DNA of 64,000 bases from Tetramitus jugosus. Taxonomy: Eukaryota > Heterolobosea > Eutetramitea > Acrasida > Vahlkampfiidae. The translations under genes were made by a program, and so were the position numbers. Below the pieces are notes generated by a model, which was not told where the DNA came from, ran no database searches, and saw only the letters and a list, made by a program, of their open reading frames with translations. Positions 11,553-22,400 of this stretch are shown here, piece by piece (positions within the stretch are counted from its first letter, which is position 1; each line of letters starts with the position of its first letter). The stretch is from the NCBI GenBank assembly GCA_937625935.1, contig OW569365.1, positions 248,001-312,000 of the forward strand, written 5' to 3'.

Positions 11553-11563
11553 TTTGGCGCCAA
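11553..11563. promoter_or_regulatory. E2F-type site upstream of the SPICE1-like gene
   Basis: TTTGGCGCCAA: the forward E2F consensus TTTSSCGC overlaps its near-mirror copy. It lies between the end of the methyltransferase gene and the start of the SPICE1-like gene on the minus strand. Confidence 0.55.
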
Positions 11564-11573
11564 CATCTACGAA

Positions 11574-12404
11574 TCAGCGAGCAAACTTTAATAGGTACAA
11601 AATCTCACCGAGCACCTTCTTACGCATAACAATGCTGCATTTGAATGATCCATAGTCCTCTGTGGACATGATTTCCATAATTTCCAAAGGCTTGTTATCC
11701 TCAATAGCAATCATGTAGCACACTGAGCCTGTTGGCGTCAGAATGTCCTTCACCAGAGGCATAAAGACATCAATCACTTCTCTTCCGTTTCTTCCACCTG
11801 CATAAGCAGCGTGGCAATCATCGTGACCAAGCTATTTCCAATAGATGGAGTGTCAATCAAGTTCGAATGTGTAACTTCACAACAGATTATGGATCGAACA
11901 TTTGAAGCGAGTACATACCTCATGTTCCTCACTTGGCACATATGGCGGATTGAACAATAAAATTCTTGCTTCATTTTTCAACCGAGGCATCAGTGCACTC
12001 AAGAATGAACTCTGAACGACATCGACTTGATTCATTGGCACACCATTATGCTCCAATGTTTTGCGAGTCGCATTTGCAGCTTGTGGATTGATGTCAGTGC
12101 ACAAAAAGAACATTTGATTCATCAAGTCAACACCACCATGCCTCATCAACAACTTCATCAGAAAAGTTGTCACATAACCTGATCCACTGCCGACCTCTGC
12201 ACTCCAATTCAACCGATTTCTCCTGCAGTCATCATTTGAAGTGCTCAACAATAGTGCAACAATGAATTGAACATCCTTTTCCAAACCATCAGTAAACAAC
12301 CAAGTATCATCGCTTGGTTCATAAAAATTCCTGTAGTCAGAAGACACAAAATGATCAAGCTCCACTCTCAATCTCCCTAGGGTTGTTTTCGCCACAGTTT
12401 GCAT
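11574..12404 (-). CDS. N6AMT1: eRF1 glutamine methyltransferase catalytic subunit (HemK2/MTQ2 type)
   Basis: Two exons, 11919-12404 and 11574-11831, with an 87-base intron (GTATGT..AATAG). Product 247 residues, compared with about 214 in human. Seen: the family N-terminal signature YEPSDDTW, SAM-binding VGSGSGY (about 72-77) and catalytic NPPY (152-155). Across the splice join, HAAYAGGRNGREVID matches the family motif AAWAGGxxGREVxD, which confirms the acceptor. The known role is, with TRMT112/TRM112, to methylate the Gln of the GGQ motif of release factor eRF1 (N6AMT1 is also reported to act on histone H4). I start at the first ATG (12404); the frame is open two codons further upstream without an ATG. 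Confidence 0.92.
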
Positions 12405-12685
12405 GATCACAATTAATTATTTTCGTTTGTCCAATCTCTCAAAAAAGTTGATCCTCCTCCCATGATGATCATCAACAACAACAGCGACAATTCGCAATCA
12501 AACAAACAGCAGTTGTGGAAACAAATTTACATTTTTTTATTGATTTACATTTGTTAAATTATTGGTCAATATATATATACAACCTTCTACAGACGTAATG
12601 GTCAGTGGCCACCAATTGGAGAAAGATGGTTTGCTCTCTCTCTCTTGACTTGTTGTTGAAAAACTATACAGTGATGAGTTGTTGC

Positions 12686-13054
12686 TTACTCTGCTGCAAC
12701 TTCCTCCTCTTCTTCACTCTCATCCTTCTTCTTCTTGGAAGATGTGGATGCCTTCTTCTTGGTTGGAGCCGTCTTCTTGGAACCAGCTGCAGCCTTCTTC
12801 TTCTTTTCAATCTTTGCTGAAGCACGCTTCTCCAATGTGTTGGCACTCTCAACTGGTTTCGTTCTAGAAACAGGCTTACCAGCTCTAGCAGCCTTGGTCT
12901 CAGAGTAGTCCACTTGAGTTCTTCTTCTTGTGCCAGTCAAGATGTTGGTTTGATCGACTTTGGCTGGAGTAATCTTCTTGTTTGGGTCAGTTGGCTTCTG
13001 AGGCTTCTTAGCTCTTGTCTTCTTGGTGCTTGAGTCACTGGCAGCTTTGGTCAT
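12686..13054 (-). CDS. small Lys/Ala-rich basic protein, possibly chromatin-associated
   Basis: Single exon, 122 residues. It is strongly basic, with repeated KK and KKK clusters, Ala and Pro, and ends in a short acidic run (SEEEEEVAAE). A more ordered middle contains NILTGTRRRTQVDYSE. Composition resembles linker-histone tails and other nuclear basic proteins, but I see no winged-helix H1 globular domain or HMG box, so the role is not assigned. The gap to its left (12405-12685) holds the upstream region of the methyltransferase gene, with a TA-rich stretch near 12570. Confidence 0.75.
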   Translation of the reverse strand: MTKAASDSSTKKTRAKKPQKPTDPNKKITPAKVDQTNILTGTRRRTQVDYSETKAARAGKPVSRTKPVESANTLEKRASAKIEKKKKAAAGSKKTAPTKKKASTSSKKKKDESEEEEEVAAE

Positions 13055-13826
13055 TGTGTGTTTGATACGAGTAAATAATAGTGTTGTTGTAGGAGTAGTC
13101 GTTAGTCGCTAACTGTTGTTATTGATATACAAATATTGGGAGTGATTTGGTTTCGTTTTGTGGTTGAGTTGTGGTTGAAGATGAGAAGTCTTATCGTCTT
13201 CTTAACGCCTCCTCAAATTTTCAAACCGCTGATTTGTTCACTGATCATATCAAAAATTGACAGGCCAGTTTTGTTGACGGAGTTCGGTTGACCAACTAGC
13301 TACGAAAGAACGGAGTTGAAAGCGAGTCAACACTCACACTACTCAAATTCAAAGGTAGGAAACAAGGGGAATCGAGTGGTGTATGATTTATGGCTCCAGA
13401 GTGAGAACGTGAGAAGATTTTGATAGGGAAATTATATTTGCTTCACTCCGAATCACTCACGAGGCAGTCAGAGAACAAGCAGGAGAAGACAAAACACGAT
13501 CACCAACCACAAAAAGAACAAAGAGTTGGTTGTCTTTCAGAATCTGTGTCAGGAGAGGAGTGAAACATTGAGGACATGTCGTCTCCCACAGGATATCGTT
13601 CCTTTAGTGCCCATCGCAGAAGAAACGTCGAAAAATTTTGCCGCCCATTCTGCTGTTGTTTGTGTAAAAGCGGATTTAGGAGAAATAAGATATAAAAATT
13701 CTAAATCTGATTTCTGAACTGGAAAGGTCCTTGTCAAGCAGAAAAAAAAAACACGACCAACAACACAAGCAACAAGCAACAACGCACTACTTGGACGACT
13801 GTTGTGTGTGACTTGACCTATTAACA
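13055..13826. other. long divergent promoter region
   Basis: About 770 bases between the divergent basic-protein and ARL8 genes. I see no supported gene. A 63-codon open frame at 13526-13717 has no family features. There is an A-run near 13742 followed by CAAGCAACAA-type repeats just before the ARL8 start. Confidence 0.5.
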
Positions 13827-14390
13827 ATGTTTGACTTTGTAAACGGAATATTAAACTGGTTCAAATCACTCTTTTGGAAACAAGAGATGGAGTTGACACT
13901 TGTCGGACTTCAAAACGCCGGAAAAACAACTCTGGTCAATGTCATTTCATCTGGTGCGCCAGTCATGGAAGACACTATACCGACTGTTGGTTTCAATATG
14001 AGAAAAGTGAGTAAGGGAAATGTGAATATCAAGTTGTGGGACTTGGGTGGTCAACCCAAATTCCGTAACATGTGGGAACGATACAGCAGAGGAGTCGGAG
14101 CAATTGTCTATGTGTTGGACGCATCCGACGCAGAGTCCATACCCACTGCAAAACAAGAATTGCATGATTTGATATCGAAACAGACTGTTCAGGGCATTCC
14201 GTTGCTCGTCTTGGCCAACAAGAATGATTTGGCGGGTGCAATGAATGCACAACAAACGATTGATGCATTGGATTTGAGAAGTATCGGTGGAAGAGAAGTC
14301 AGTTGTTATTCGATTAGTGCAAAGAATGCAGTGAATATTGAAAAGACGTTGGAGTGGTTGATCAAGAATGGAGTCAAGAAGAACACATGA
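13827..14390 (+). CDS. ARL8: ARL8-type small GTPase
   Basis: Single exon, 187 residues, the usual ARL8 size. Seen: G1 GLQNAGKT (27-34), the switch region [16 protein letters not shown]3 WDLGGQ (71-76), G4 NKND (131-134) and G5 SAK (164-166). The N-terminal amphipathic stretch [20 protein letters not shown] is close to animal ARL8. Gly2 is absent, as in ARL8, which is N-acetylated rather than myristoylated. In animals and plants ARL8 sits on lysosomes or vacuoles and couples them to kinesins and tethering factors. Confidence 0.95.
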   Translation: MFDFVNGILNWFKSLFWKQEMELTLVGLQNAGKTTLVNVISSGAPVMEDTIPTVGFNMRKVSKGNVNIKLWDLGGQPKFRNMWERYSRGVGAIVYVLDASDAESIPTAKQELHDLISKQTVQGIPLLVLANKNDLAGAMNAQQTIDALDLRSIGGREVSCYSISAKNAVNIEKTLEWLIKNGVKKNT

Positions 14391-14836
14391 GTGTACACTG
14401 CCAAGGAAACTTTTACTCTTGCACACATGAGCACACACACACACTGATTGATTTGCTGATCAAAGACTTGTTCATTAAACCGTCCATGTAGATATGAATG
14501 ACGATAATGACGATAATCATGATCATGACAATGATGATATTTATTTCAGTAAATCATTTCCTCATCGAATACAGTGGACCTTGCATTTTGATACATGATT
14601 GGTCATGATTGACCACCAGCAAGCGCACTCATCACACATGCAATCGAAGAGTGCACACAAATTCATCCCTCTCTCCCATGTCAGCAGCAATCATACATGG
14701 AAGCCAATCAGTTCATTCTCCTCATGTGATCGACCACACAAGAGACATCTTGTCTCAGTTGTTTGTTTCTTCTAGTTTCACACATTATTCTGTCTCTCTC
14801 TCTCTCGTACACACACGTGCATCTCTCAGCCGATGA
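14391..14836. other. convergent 3' gap
   Basis: About 445 bases between the ends of ARL8 (+) and COA5 (-). No supported gene. It contains short simple repeats: a GACGATAAT-type repeat near 14498-14530 and a TC run near 14790-14806. Confidence 0.45.
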
Positions 14837-15136
14837 TTAGAGCCCTAGTTTCTTCGAGTAATCTCCTCTGAGTCTTGATCTTCGATCAACAAGTGATCTC
14901 TTGCATTGATACAGTGCTGTTCTCAATCCTCCACACTCTTGCGGAAACACATGTGGTGGTCGAAGGCATTCCTGAAATGTTGTGCCTGGTTGTTTGACGC
15001 ATTCACTGTACTGCATGACACACTCGATAAAGTCTTGTCGCAATTCACCGCACTTGATGTCTGATTTTGTTTGTTTACGCAGAGCAGGTGATTCTTGTTG
15101 CTGTTCAGAATTGTCAGCACTATTGTTGTTGGTCAT
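14837..15136 (-). CDS. COA5: COA5/PET191-like cytochrome c oxidase assembly factor
   Basis: Single exon, 99 residues. Twin CX9C motifs are visible: C29-x9-C39 and C68-x9-C78, with extra cysteines C46 and C57. The end reads YQCKRSLVDRRSRLRG, very close to the PET191/COA5 pattern (ECKRSxxDxRxRFRG). The first 25 residues are low in complexity and extend beyond the usual start. The family lies in the mitochondrial intermembrane space, is likely oxidised by the MIA40 path, and is needed to build cytochrome oxidase. Confidence 0.9.
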   Translation of the reverse strand: MTNNNSADNSEQQQESPALRKQTKSDIKCGELRQDFIECVMQYSECVKQPGTTFQECLRPPHVFPQECGGLRTALYQCKRSLVDRRSRLRGDYSKKLGL

Positions 15137-15172
15137 TGTCTATTGTTGTGTGGTTGTGTTTGAGGAGTGAGC

Positions 15173-16215
15173 TCACTTTTTTTTGAGTGTTGTTGGAGTT
15201 GTTTTTCCGCTGCTTGTTTTTCTTGTTGTTGATCTCTTCTTCTTCTTGGACGACGACTTTTTTCTCAGTTCTTCTAAACGTTTCTGTTCTTCCAGTTTCT
15301 CTCTTTCGAGCTGTTGTTTGACTGCTGGAGGCATCCATTCATCCAACTGTTTGACAAGAAGGATATCCTTTTCTTTCTCAACTTGTTTCCTCAGTTCTTT
15401 TTGTTTCTCGAGTAGCTGCAGGTCTTTGGGGGTTCTTCTTGGATCAAATGCTGACATTTCGTTCTTGGGTAGAGTGGCTTTGAGATGGAGCCCAAGATCT
15501 TTCATGGGATCTCGACTCGATTTGTTGCTAGAAGTGTTACTAAGAGTCAGTCCGTTGGTAGAATTGTTGATATGTTTCTTCTTCTGAATTAGTTGTTCCA
15601 TGGATATTTCCATGGCTCTGGCATCTACAACTCTGTTTTGTTCCAAATCCTTCACAATTCTTATTCCACCAGTGATTGTATCGATCGTCTCTGTGTTGTG
15701 GGGATCTGGAATCATGGTGCATGTTGAGATAAGATAGCCAATCTCGTCAAAGAAATTCGAGAACTGTGTAACATACCTAGTTTTACTCGAGCTTTCCCCC
15801 TCTGATATTCACTTCGTTGCGGTAGGTGTTCTGGTTCAACTATTCTGACTCTACTCGGTTTTTCAATTAGTTCAGGAGGGAGGAGCACAGGGTTAGTTCT
15901 GATGGAGGGTCTCCAATTCATTGAAGAACTATCCTTCTCCTCAAAATGTTTTCTAGTCTTGGAACCAATCTTCTCTACCACAATTTTGTCTAATTAATTA
16001 GAGTACAAAGATATGAGAAATTGAACATAATGCCGAAAAGCAAGGAATTACAACTCTAAACCTTTGTAGAATGTTGGAAATCCTTTTCCAAGAGTTTGGT
16101 CTCCAGACCAATCATTTCTGACATTCTTATGAGGAAATTTCCAGTGATTGGGAGAGGAATTTGGTATTCCTAGAAGCCCTGAGTGCAGGTTGGATGAACC
16201 TTGTTGATCATTCAT
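15173..16215 (-). CDS. unknown Lys-rich three-exon protein
   Basis: Three exons: 16062-16215, 15777-15989 and 15173-15705, with introns of 72 and 71 bases. The joins keep one frame of 299 residues. The N-terminal half has conserved-looking motifs (NHWKFPHKNVRNDW; a WRPS stretch; PELIEKPSRVRIVEPE). The C-terminal half is a charged helix with many KLEEQKRLEELRKK repeats, ending in a Lys/Ser/Thr-rich tail. I do not recognise the family. It shares a 285-base divergent promoter region with E2F, which holds a weak E2F-type site about 85 bases from this start. A cytoskeletal or centrosomal role is only a guess. Confidence 0.75.
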
Positions 16216-16500
16216 TTTTGTTCAATGGATTCCAGGTCATCAACGATTTGTTGCGCGAGGTTCGCAGTAGATCGGCGGTTGAAGAACTGGTTACAAAATT
16301 TGGCGGTTAGAATGTGCAAGCTTCAAGCAAAGAAATACGCCAAAGCAATTTTATGGAGGGCTTCTCGACACAAAGAAATACAATAAAAAAGAACCAAAGA
16401 CCATAACAACACGTGATCATCAAAATCATCCCTTTTGAACATCACCTGCTTACAATACAATAATCATCAACTAGGTATCTATCGATAGCCATCGTCCAAG
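16216..16500. other. divergent promoter between the unknown gene and E2F
   Basis: 285 bases. It contains TTTGGCGG at 16299-16306, a variant of the E2F site, and a second GGCGG at 16273-16277. No gene seen. Confidence 0.45.
16299..16306. promoter_or_regulatory. weak E2F-type site in the E2F gene promoter
   Basis: TTTGGCGG, differing at the last base from TTTSSCGC, about 195 bases upstream of the E2F start. E2F genes often control themselves, but the match is imperfect. Confidence 0.3.
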
Positions 16501-18471
16501 ATGAACACTCCTGCATCATCACCACTATCCATGTCACCAACAACAACAACAACAACAGCTGAGGATGACATGAGCGACTCGATCACATCATCACCAACTC
16601 TTTCAACAACAACAACACATTCACAACAACCCATTTATTCTCAGTTTGATGTATGTGTAATCATGATTTCACACTTGTTATTTTTTTCATTCACCAAACA
16701 ACACAATGTGTGACTCACACAAACAAACAAAAAAAAACAACAACAACAACATACAGAGTCACCATTCACATAGTCAACAAAACAGCATGTATATACCAAC
16801 TACACCTGATGCAAAACATCGATTATATCATGACGCATTTGCATCTCCAGCATCATCGGGTGACAACAACAATAATGAATCATCATCCATTGATGGTAGT
16901 GATGGTAGTAGTACTGGTATTGTCAGACCAAGCAAGAAATTAAAATCACCATCATCATCCAATAACAATAACAACAACAACAATTCATCATCATCATCAT
17001 CAACATCATCAACAACAACTTCTCCCTCCTCCTCCGCACTCTCCTCACCTTCTCTTCTCTCATTGAATCACTCAGGAATGATACCCACTACTCTTTTCAC
17101 AACCAATGCTTCCAACACAACAACAACAACAACAACCAACACAATTGTGAGTACACACACTGCATCAGCATCTGCTCTTGTTCAAGCAGCCAATGCAGTA
17201 CCCAACAATGGTGCGTCTCTGTTGAGTGGCAGTACAGTGAGTACCAACAATAACAATGGCAATACTAGTAACAATTCAATGGTCTCAACCCCAGGCAGTG
17301 CAAAGAGATCATCATCCAACAGCAGTTCAAAACCATGCAGAGATGATTCATCACTACGACTGCTCACAAAACGATTTGTTCAGTTGATTGCAGAGGCAGA
17401 GGACGGTGTGTTGGATCTGAATGCCGCAGCAGAGAAACTATCTGTTCAAAAGAGAAGAATCTACGATATTACCAATGTGTTGGAAGGTATTGGACTCATT
17501 GAGAAGAAGTCAAAGAATCATATACAGTGGAAGTATGTTGCAACAACGTCAGAGACGCATTGTCTATTGTTTTTTTTTCTCTTCCTTTGCACATCATGAC
17601 CTTGTGTACTGACTCGTTTATTCACACTTGTTCACTTTTGTACTGTGATCACACACACACACACAATAACACACGCACACACACAAATGACATTGTACAT
17701 GACAGAGGAGCAGGCATTGCAGTTACACCTGTTCAGGACAATATTGATGAGATACGGCACATACAGGAAGACATTGCTCATTTGGAGCAGAATGAGAGAG
17801 GATTGGATGTACAGATTGATTCACTAAAGACCAACATTGATCGAATGATATCAAACGAGGACTATCAGAGACACAACTATGTAACATACCGAGATATTTT
17901 ATCGATTGCTTCACTGAGAGATCGAACCGTGTTGGCCATTCGAGCACCCTCTGGCACCATGCTCACTGTTCCTGATCCCGATGAAGGAATGACCTATCCG
18001 ATGCGACGGTATCAAATTCATCTCAAATCACCCTCACAGCCCATCAAGGTCTACTTGTTGAGCAATGAGGAAGCCGAGGGTATGTCAAGCGGTGTAGGTA
18101 TCACCGGTGGTGCAGACATTGGCAGTGCAACATCCACGACTCATGATGATGACGATGATCATCATGACCACCATCACTTGGACAGTGATCTGAGTCATTT
18201 GCATGGAGGAAGCAACGGTAGCAGTGTAAGTGATTTGGTGGTGGTGGGCTCTCACAGTGGAAGTGGAGGTGTCGGTAGTATGCTAGGCGGTCATCATCAC
18301 CATCATCATCACATGGATCCAACATCTGGCACTGCGTATGACAATAGCCCACTGAGACCCAATGTGTTTGACTGTGATGGAGATGCAGTCAATTTGTCAC
18401 CACCGAGACAGGATCAAGACTTTGTGTACGGAATGGAGTCACATGAGGGCATCAGTGACATTTTCAGCTGA
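16501..18471 (+). CDS. E2F: E2F transcription factor with RB-binding tail
   Basis: Three exons: 16501-16650, 16757-17532 and 17706-18471, with introns of 106 and 173 bases. Product 563 residues. After a Ser/Thr/Asn-rich N-terminus comes the winged-helix DNA-binding domain (about 248-309), with the E2F signature [20 protein letters not shown], then the dimerisation coiled coil (about 320-355) and a marked-box-like region. The last splice join gives the conserved HIQWKG. A His/Asp/Gly-rich stretch follows. The protein ends [17 protein letters not shown], matching the RB-binding motif of animal and plant E2Fs (DYxFGLExxEGIxDLFD). It should pair with a DP partner and drive S-phase genes; DP is not in this window. 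Confidence 0.93.
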
Positions 18472-18584
18472 AAGGACAATCCATTTTCACACGCATGCAC
18501 GTACACACCAAATCATCCCTGATATAAAATCCAAGAACCAATGTCGCTTTTTTATTTTTCTGAATGCATTCTCACTTGACAAAA

Positions 18585-18592
18585 TTTGGCGC
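18585..18592 (+). promoter_or_regulatory. E2F-type site upstream of SZT2
   Basis: TTTGGCGC, an exact TTTSSCGC match in the 214-base gap between the E2F stop and the SZT2 start, about 95 bases before the ATG. A second AAATTTTGGG lies just downstream. Confidence 0.5.
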
Positions 18593-18685
18593 CCTTCAAA
18601 TTTTGGGTTTGTGCCAAACATTTTTCTTTTCCCGAAAAACAAAAAAACATTCACAACCTTCTTGAGAGGAATTGATTGAAAGATC

Positions 18686-19404
18686 ATGATGAACAACAAT
18701 AATAATAGCAATAGAAAAAGAAATGTGTCATCATCATCCATTGACAACAACAACAACACCATGTATCACCAACCACAATCCTCATCCTCATCACTAATCG
18801 ATGAAGAAAATCATATGAGTCACATGATGAATCATCACTATGCTCACATGATGATTGGTGAAGATGAAGAGAATGATACCAACCACAGCAATAACAATGA
18901 GGAAGAAGAAGCATTTGATTCAACTGTGAATCATCATCCCTTCCATCACCACTCCATTTCTACTCCCACTACTCCATCATCACCTCCATCATCATCATCA
19001 TCATCATCCATCACAACAACAGCAACAACAATCAGTGCATTCAATCAATTCAATAAGAATACAAAAATGCAACAACAACAACAACAACAACTCTCATCTC
19101 AACAGAGAAACAAATCATCATTATTAGTGAACAATACGAATAGCAATAGCACGAATAATATTACTAGTAATCATATGAACAATACTCATACCAACAGTAA
19201 TAATAATAATAAAAGAGACGGTAGAAAGAGACATCATCATCATCACAGTCAATCGAAGCGAAGTCACGAAAAAATTATTCTTCCAGGTCAAGCTGCTCAC
19301 ATTCTATTGAAATGTGGTGACTATAGTAAGTTTATGAGACCAGATCGATTGAATTGGCAATTTGATCACTTGAACTCTAAAATTCAACGCTCTTCTCACA
19401 TGTC

Positions 19405-19436
<32 letters not shown>

Positions 19437-22400
19437 CATGCATCTCTACTGATCACAACAATAAGAGTGATCATGTGAATGATGATGCCGATGCAATGCA
19501 TAATGTTGATTATCAACCTACTGAATCATCTCAATGTCCCATGCATCATCATCACCCACAACAACAACAACACATGAACAACAAGAGTGATACTGATAGT
19601 AGTAGTAATAACAACAACAACAATCATAATAGTGATGAAATTGTATCAGTGCTCTCAGTCAGTTATCACACTTGTGATTTTTTGAGTCAGCGCATTCATG
19701 TGTTGGATGAGTCGAATCTGTACTCTTTTGATCACTATCATCATCACCATCACCATCATCATCATCACCATCACCTCCTCCACCACCACCACCACCATTT
19801 TCATAGTCACTCTAATAATTATCCATTCCACTCATCATATCATCACAGTAGTAGTCATCCACATGGCTGCTGTGAACAACATTATTATTCATCACTTGAC
19901 AATTCCCCTCGGTCTTCCGTATCATCGTCCTACATTGCTGAAGCTTCATCATCATCACTAGAGTACAATCATGTGGATGATCATCGATATGAAGATGAGA
20001 GTGAACAGGATGAAGAAGTGGATGAAGAGACAATGGTTGTTGTTACAATAGACAACAACAACAACAATTCTTCGGACAATATTGGATCCATTCTATCTAT
20101 TCATCACAATCATAATACGAATAGTAGCGGCAGCAACAATAAGAATAAGCATATTCCTGTTGTGAACAAACTGGTGAATCAAAAGTCGCAGCAGCTTCAG
20201 AGGAACAAGAGTTTGCCCATTGCTAGAAAAAACAAGAGAAGAACACAACGGTTGCTCCATAGTCAATACGACGGTGGAGGAGGTGGAAGTGGATATGATG
20301 ATACGGGAGAGGACGATGATGAGGATTCGTCATCTTCCATGTTGCATGACTACCTGTCTGCATCATCCAATCTCCTATCATCTTCACTCTCTCCACCCAC
20401 GAATCCCAGCCTATACAGTTATCCATTCTTTGAGAATCAGAAAATGGCTGGCAGTAGTATGGTTGGTGGTGGTATGAGCAACAGCAGCAGTAGCACGAGT
20501 ATAGCCAGTGCGCTTCACACCAAGATGACTGATGAACTGTTGTTGCATCAATCTGGTGCCCCAAATGTACCAATATCACTTCCATCCAGTTCATTGGTGG
20601 ACACAATGTATGAGACAAGTTCGCAGATCATGGATAGTGTTGTTGGAGGTTCATCCGCCTCCAGTTCATCACCCGGTCTACTTCTCGTTCCTAACACCTT
20701 GCTCCACACTGTGTACTCAAAGTATTCTCTGGTTTTGTCTGTTGACATTAGTCCCAGCATGGCCTCTGTTGATCCGGTCACGGGTGATATTTTGTTTGAT
20801 CGTGTATTTGGAATTATCCAAAAGATGTTACATGCACTGGTGCAGGAGAATATTGTAACAAGTGACACTGCACCAGAGTTGCACGTGTCTATTATTGCAC
20901 TGGGGTCCATTCATAAGCCAATTCACACCATTTGTCAAGATGTTGTCATCAACAGTCAAAATTTGGATGAATCTCTGGAGGATATAAAGGAGCGTATTGC
21001 TCAGGTGGAGATACAGGCAGCTGATGCCATGAAGGATATGCACAATGTCAAGAAGAGAGGATCATGGATCAACTCTGATTTTAATCTAGTCATCTATAAT
21101 TCGTTGTTGGCGTTCGATTTCCTTCCAGTAGATGCTTGTCCATGCCTTGTTGTCATATCAGATGGCTGCTTTACTCTGAGTGAACTAAAGATTGATGCAG
21201 TGATGAAGTTGACTCATTCTGATGTTAGCTTCGGTATCGTTAATATCAGTGGACGCAATCATCACTCTGATTTCCTCTACACCTACATACCGAACACTGA
21301 GTTGATGGAGTACATTACTGAAACAGTTGGAGGCGTATACATTGATTATTCATTCTTCCAATCTGGTGTTTCAGATGAGGAAGAATCTCTCGCTGAGCGA
21401 TATAGGAGCTATCTTCTTCAATCGTCCTTATTCTTGAAACTCTCTGATTTTCAAGTCGGAAGAGAGTCGGTGCTTGCTCGACTCAAATATTTGTTGAAAA
21501 CCCTATCGAACAGTAGCGTGATGACAGACACTATTGGACAGAAGGATGATTTGGACAATGACTATGGTGGAGGCAGCAATGCTCTTATGGCTGAGTATTC
21601 TCCAATTGATCCCATGCAACAATACATGGTGGACAAAATTAAGGAGTATAAGATTTGTAATGTCGATATCAAAACAATCCTAAAAACAAGAATCAAACAA
21701 GGGTTTCGAATTGTTGATATAGAGTATGCCACGGATGAAGATGATCCAAGTATCGGACTGAAATCAGGAAAGGAGATTTTGGATCCAAAGTTTGTTGTTC
21801 TTCGCTTCCGCTTAAGACCGCGATGTGAGATTGAGTATCATCTGACTCTGAACAATGTGGCTTCGGGTGTTGGATCGAGCAAGATGGACGACAAACCAAA
21901 GTTTAGAAAGCGATCTTCTAGTGCTTCCTCTTCGCTACCGACATCTGTATTGCCTTTAGATGTGAGAAAGAACACGCAAATCTCAGTTCAGATATATATG
22001 AACGCGAGTCGTATTTTCCACGATCGTTACAAGCTGTACAAGAAGAAATATTTGAGCTCAGGTGTGGCATCGGGACCATCCGGTTCCTCAACTAGTAACT
22101 CATCCTCAAAAAAGGATACACTACAGCAGCATAACACTAGTCTAAGAACAATGGCTTATAACACCGTTGCAACGTTCGTTCAGGCCATGTATAACGAGGA
22201 TAGAATGGCCGAGCAATTGCACATGATTGCCGAGGCCGGGCTATCAAAGAAGTTGTCGTTCACGTTGCCCAACAATGAAGGAAAAGCAAGCATGAGCTCC
22301 TCCCTCGATGCGAAGTCACAATTGAATCTGACATCGCAACAACTGCTCTTCTTGAAGGAAAAATCATACCTCTTTGATGAACAATCGATTCTGGTCAAAG

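Noticed and set aside
13526-13717. 63-codon frame in the ARL8 promoter gap
   Set aside because: Short, no family pattern, no supporting splice or composition signal.
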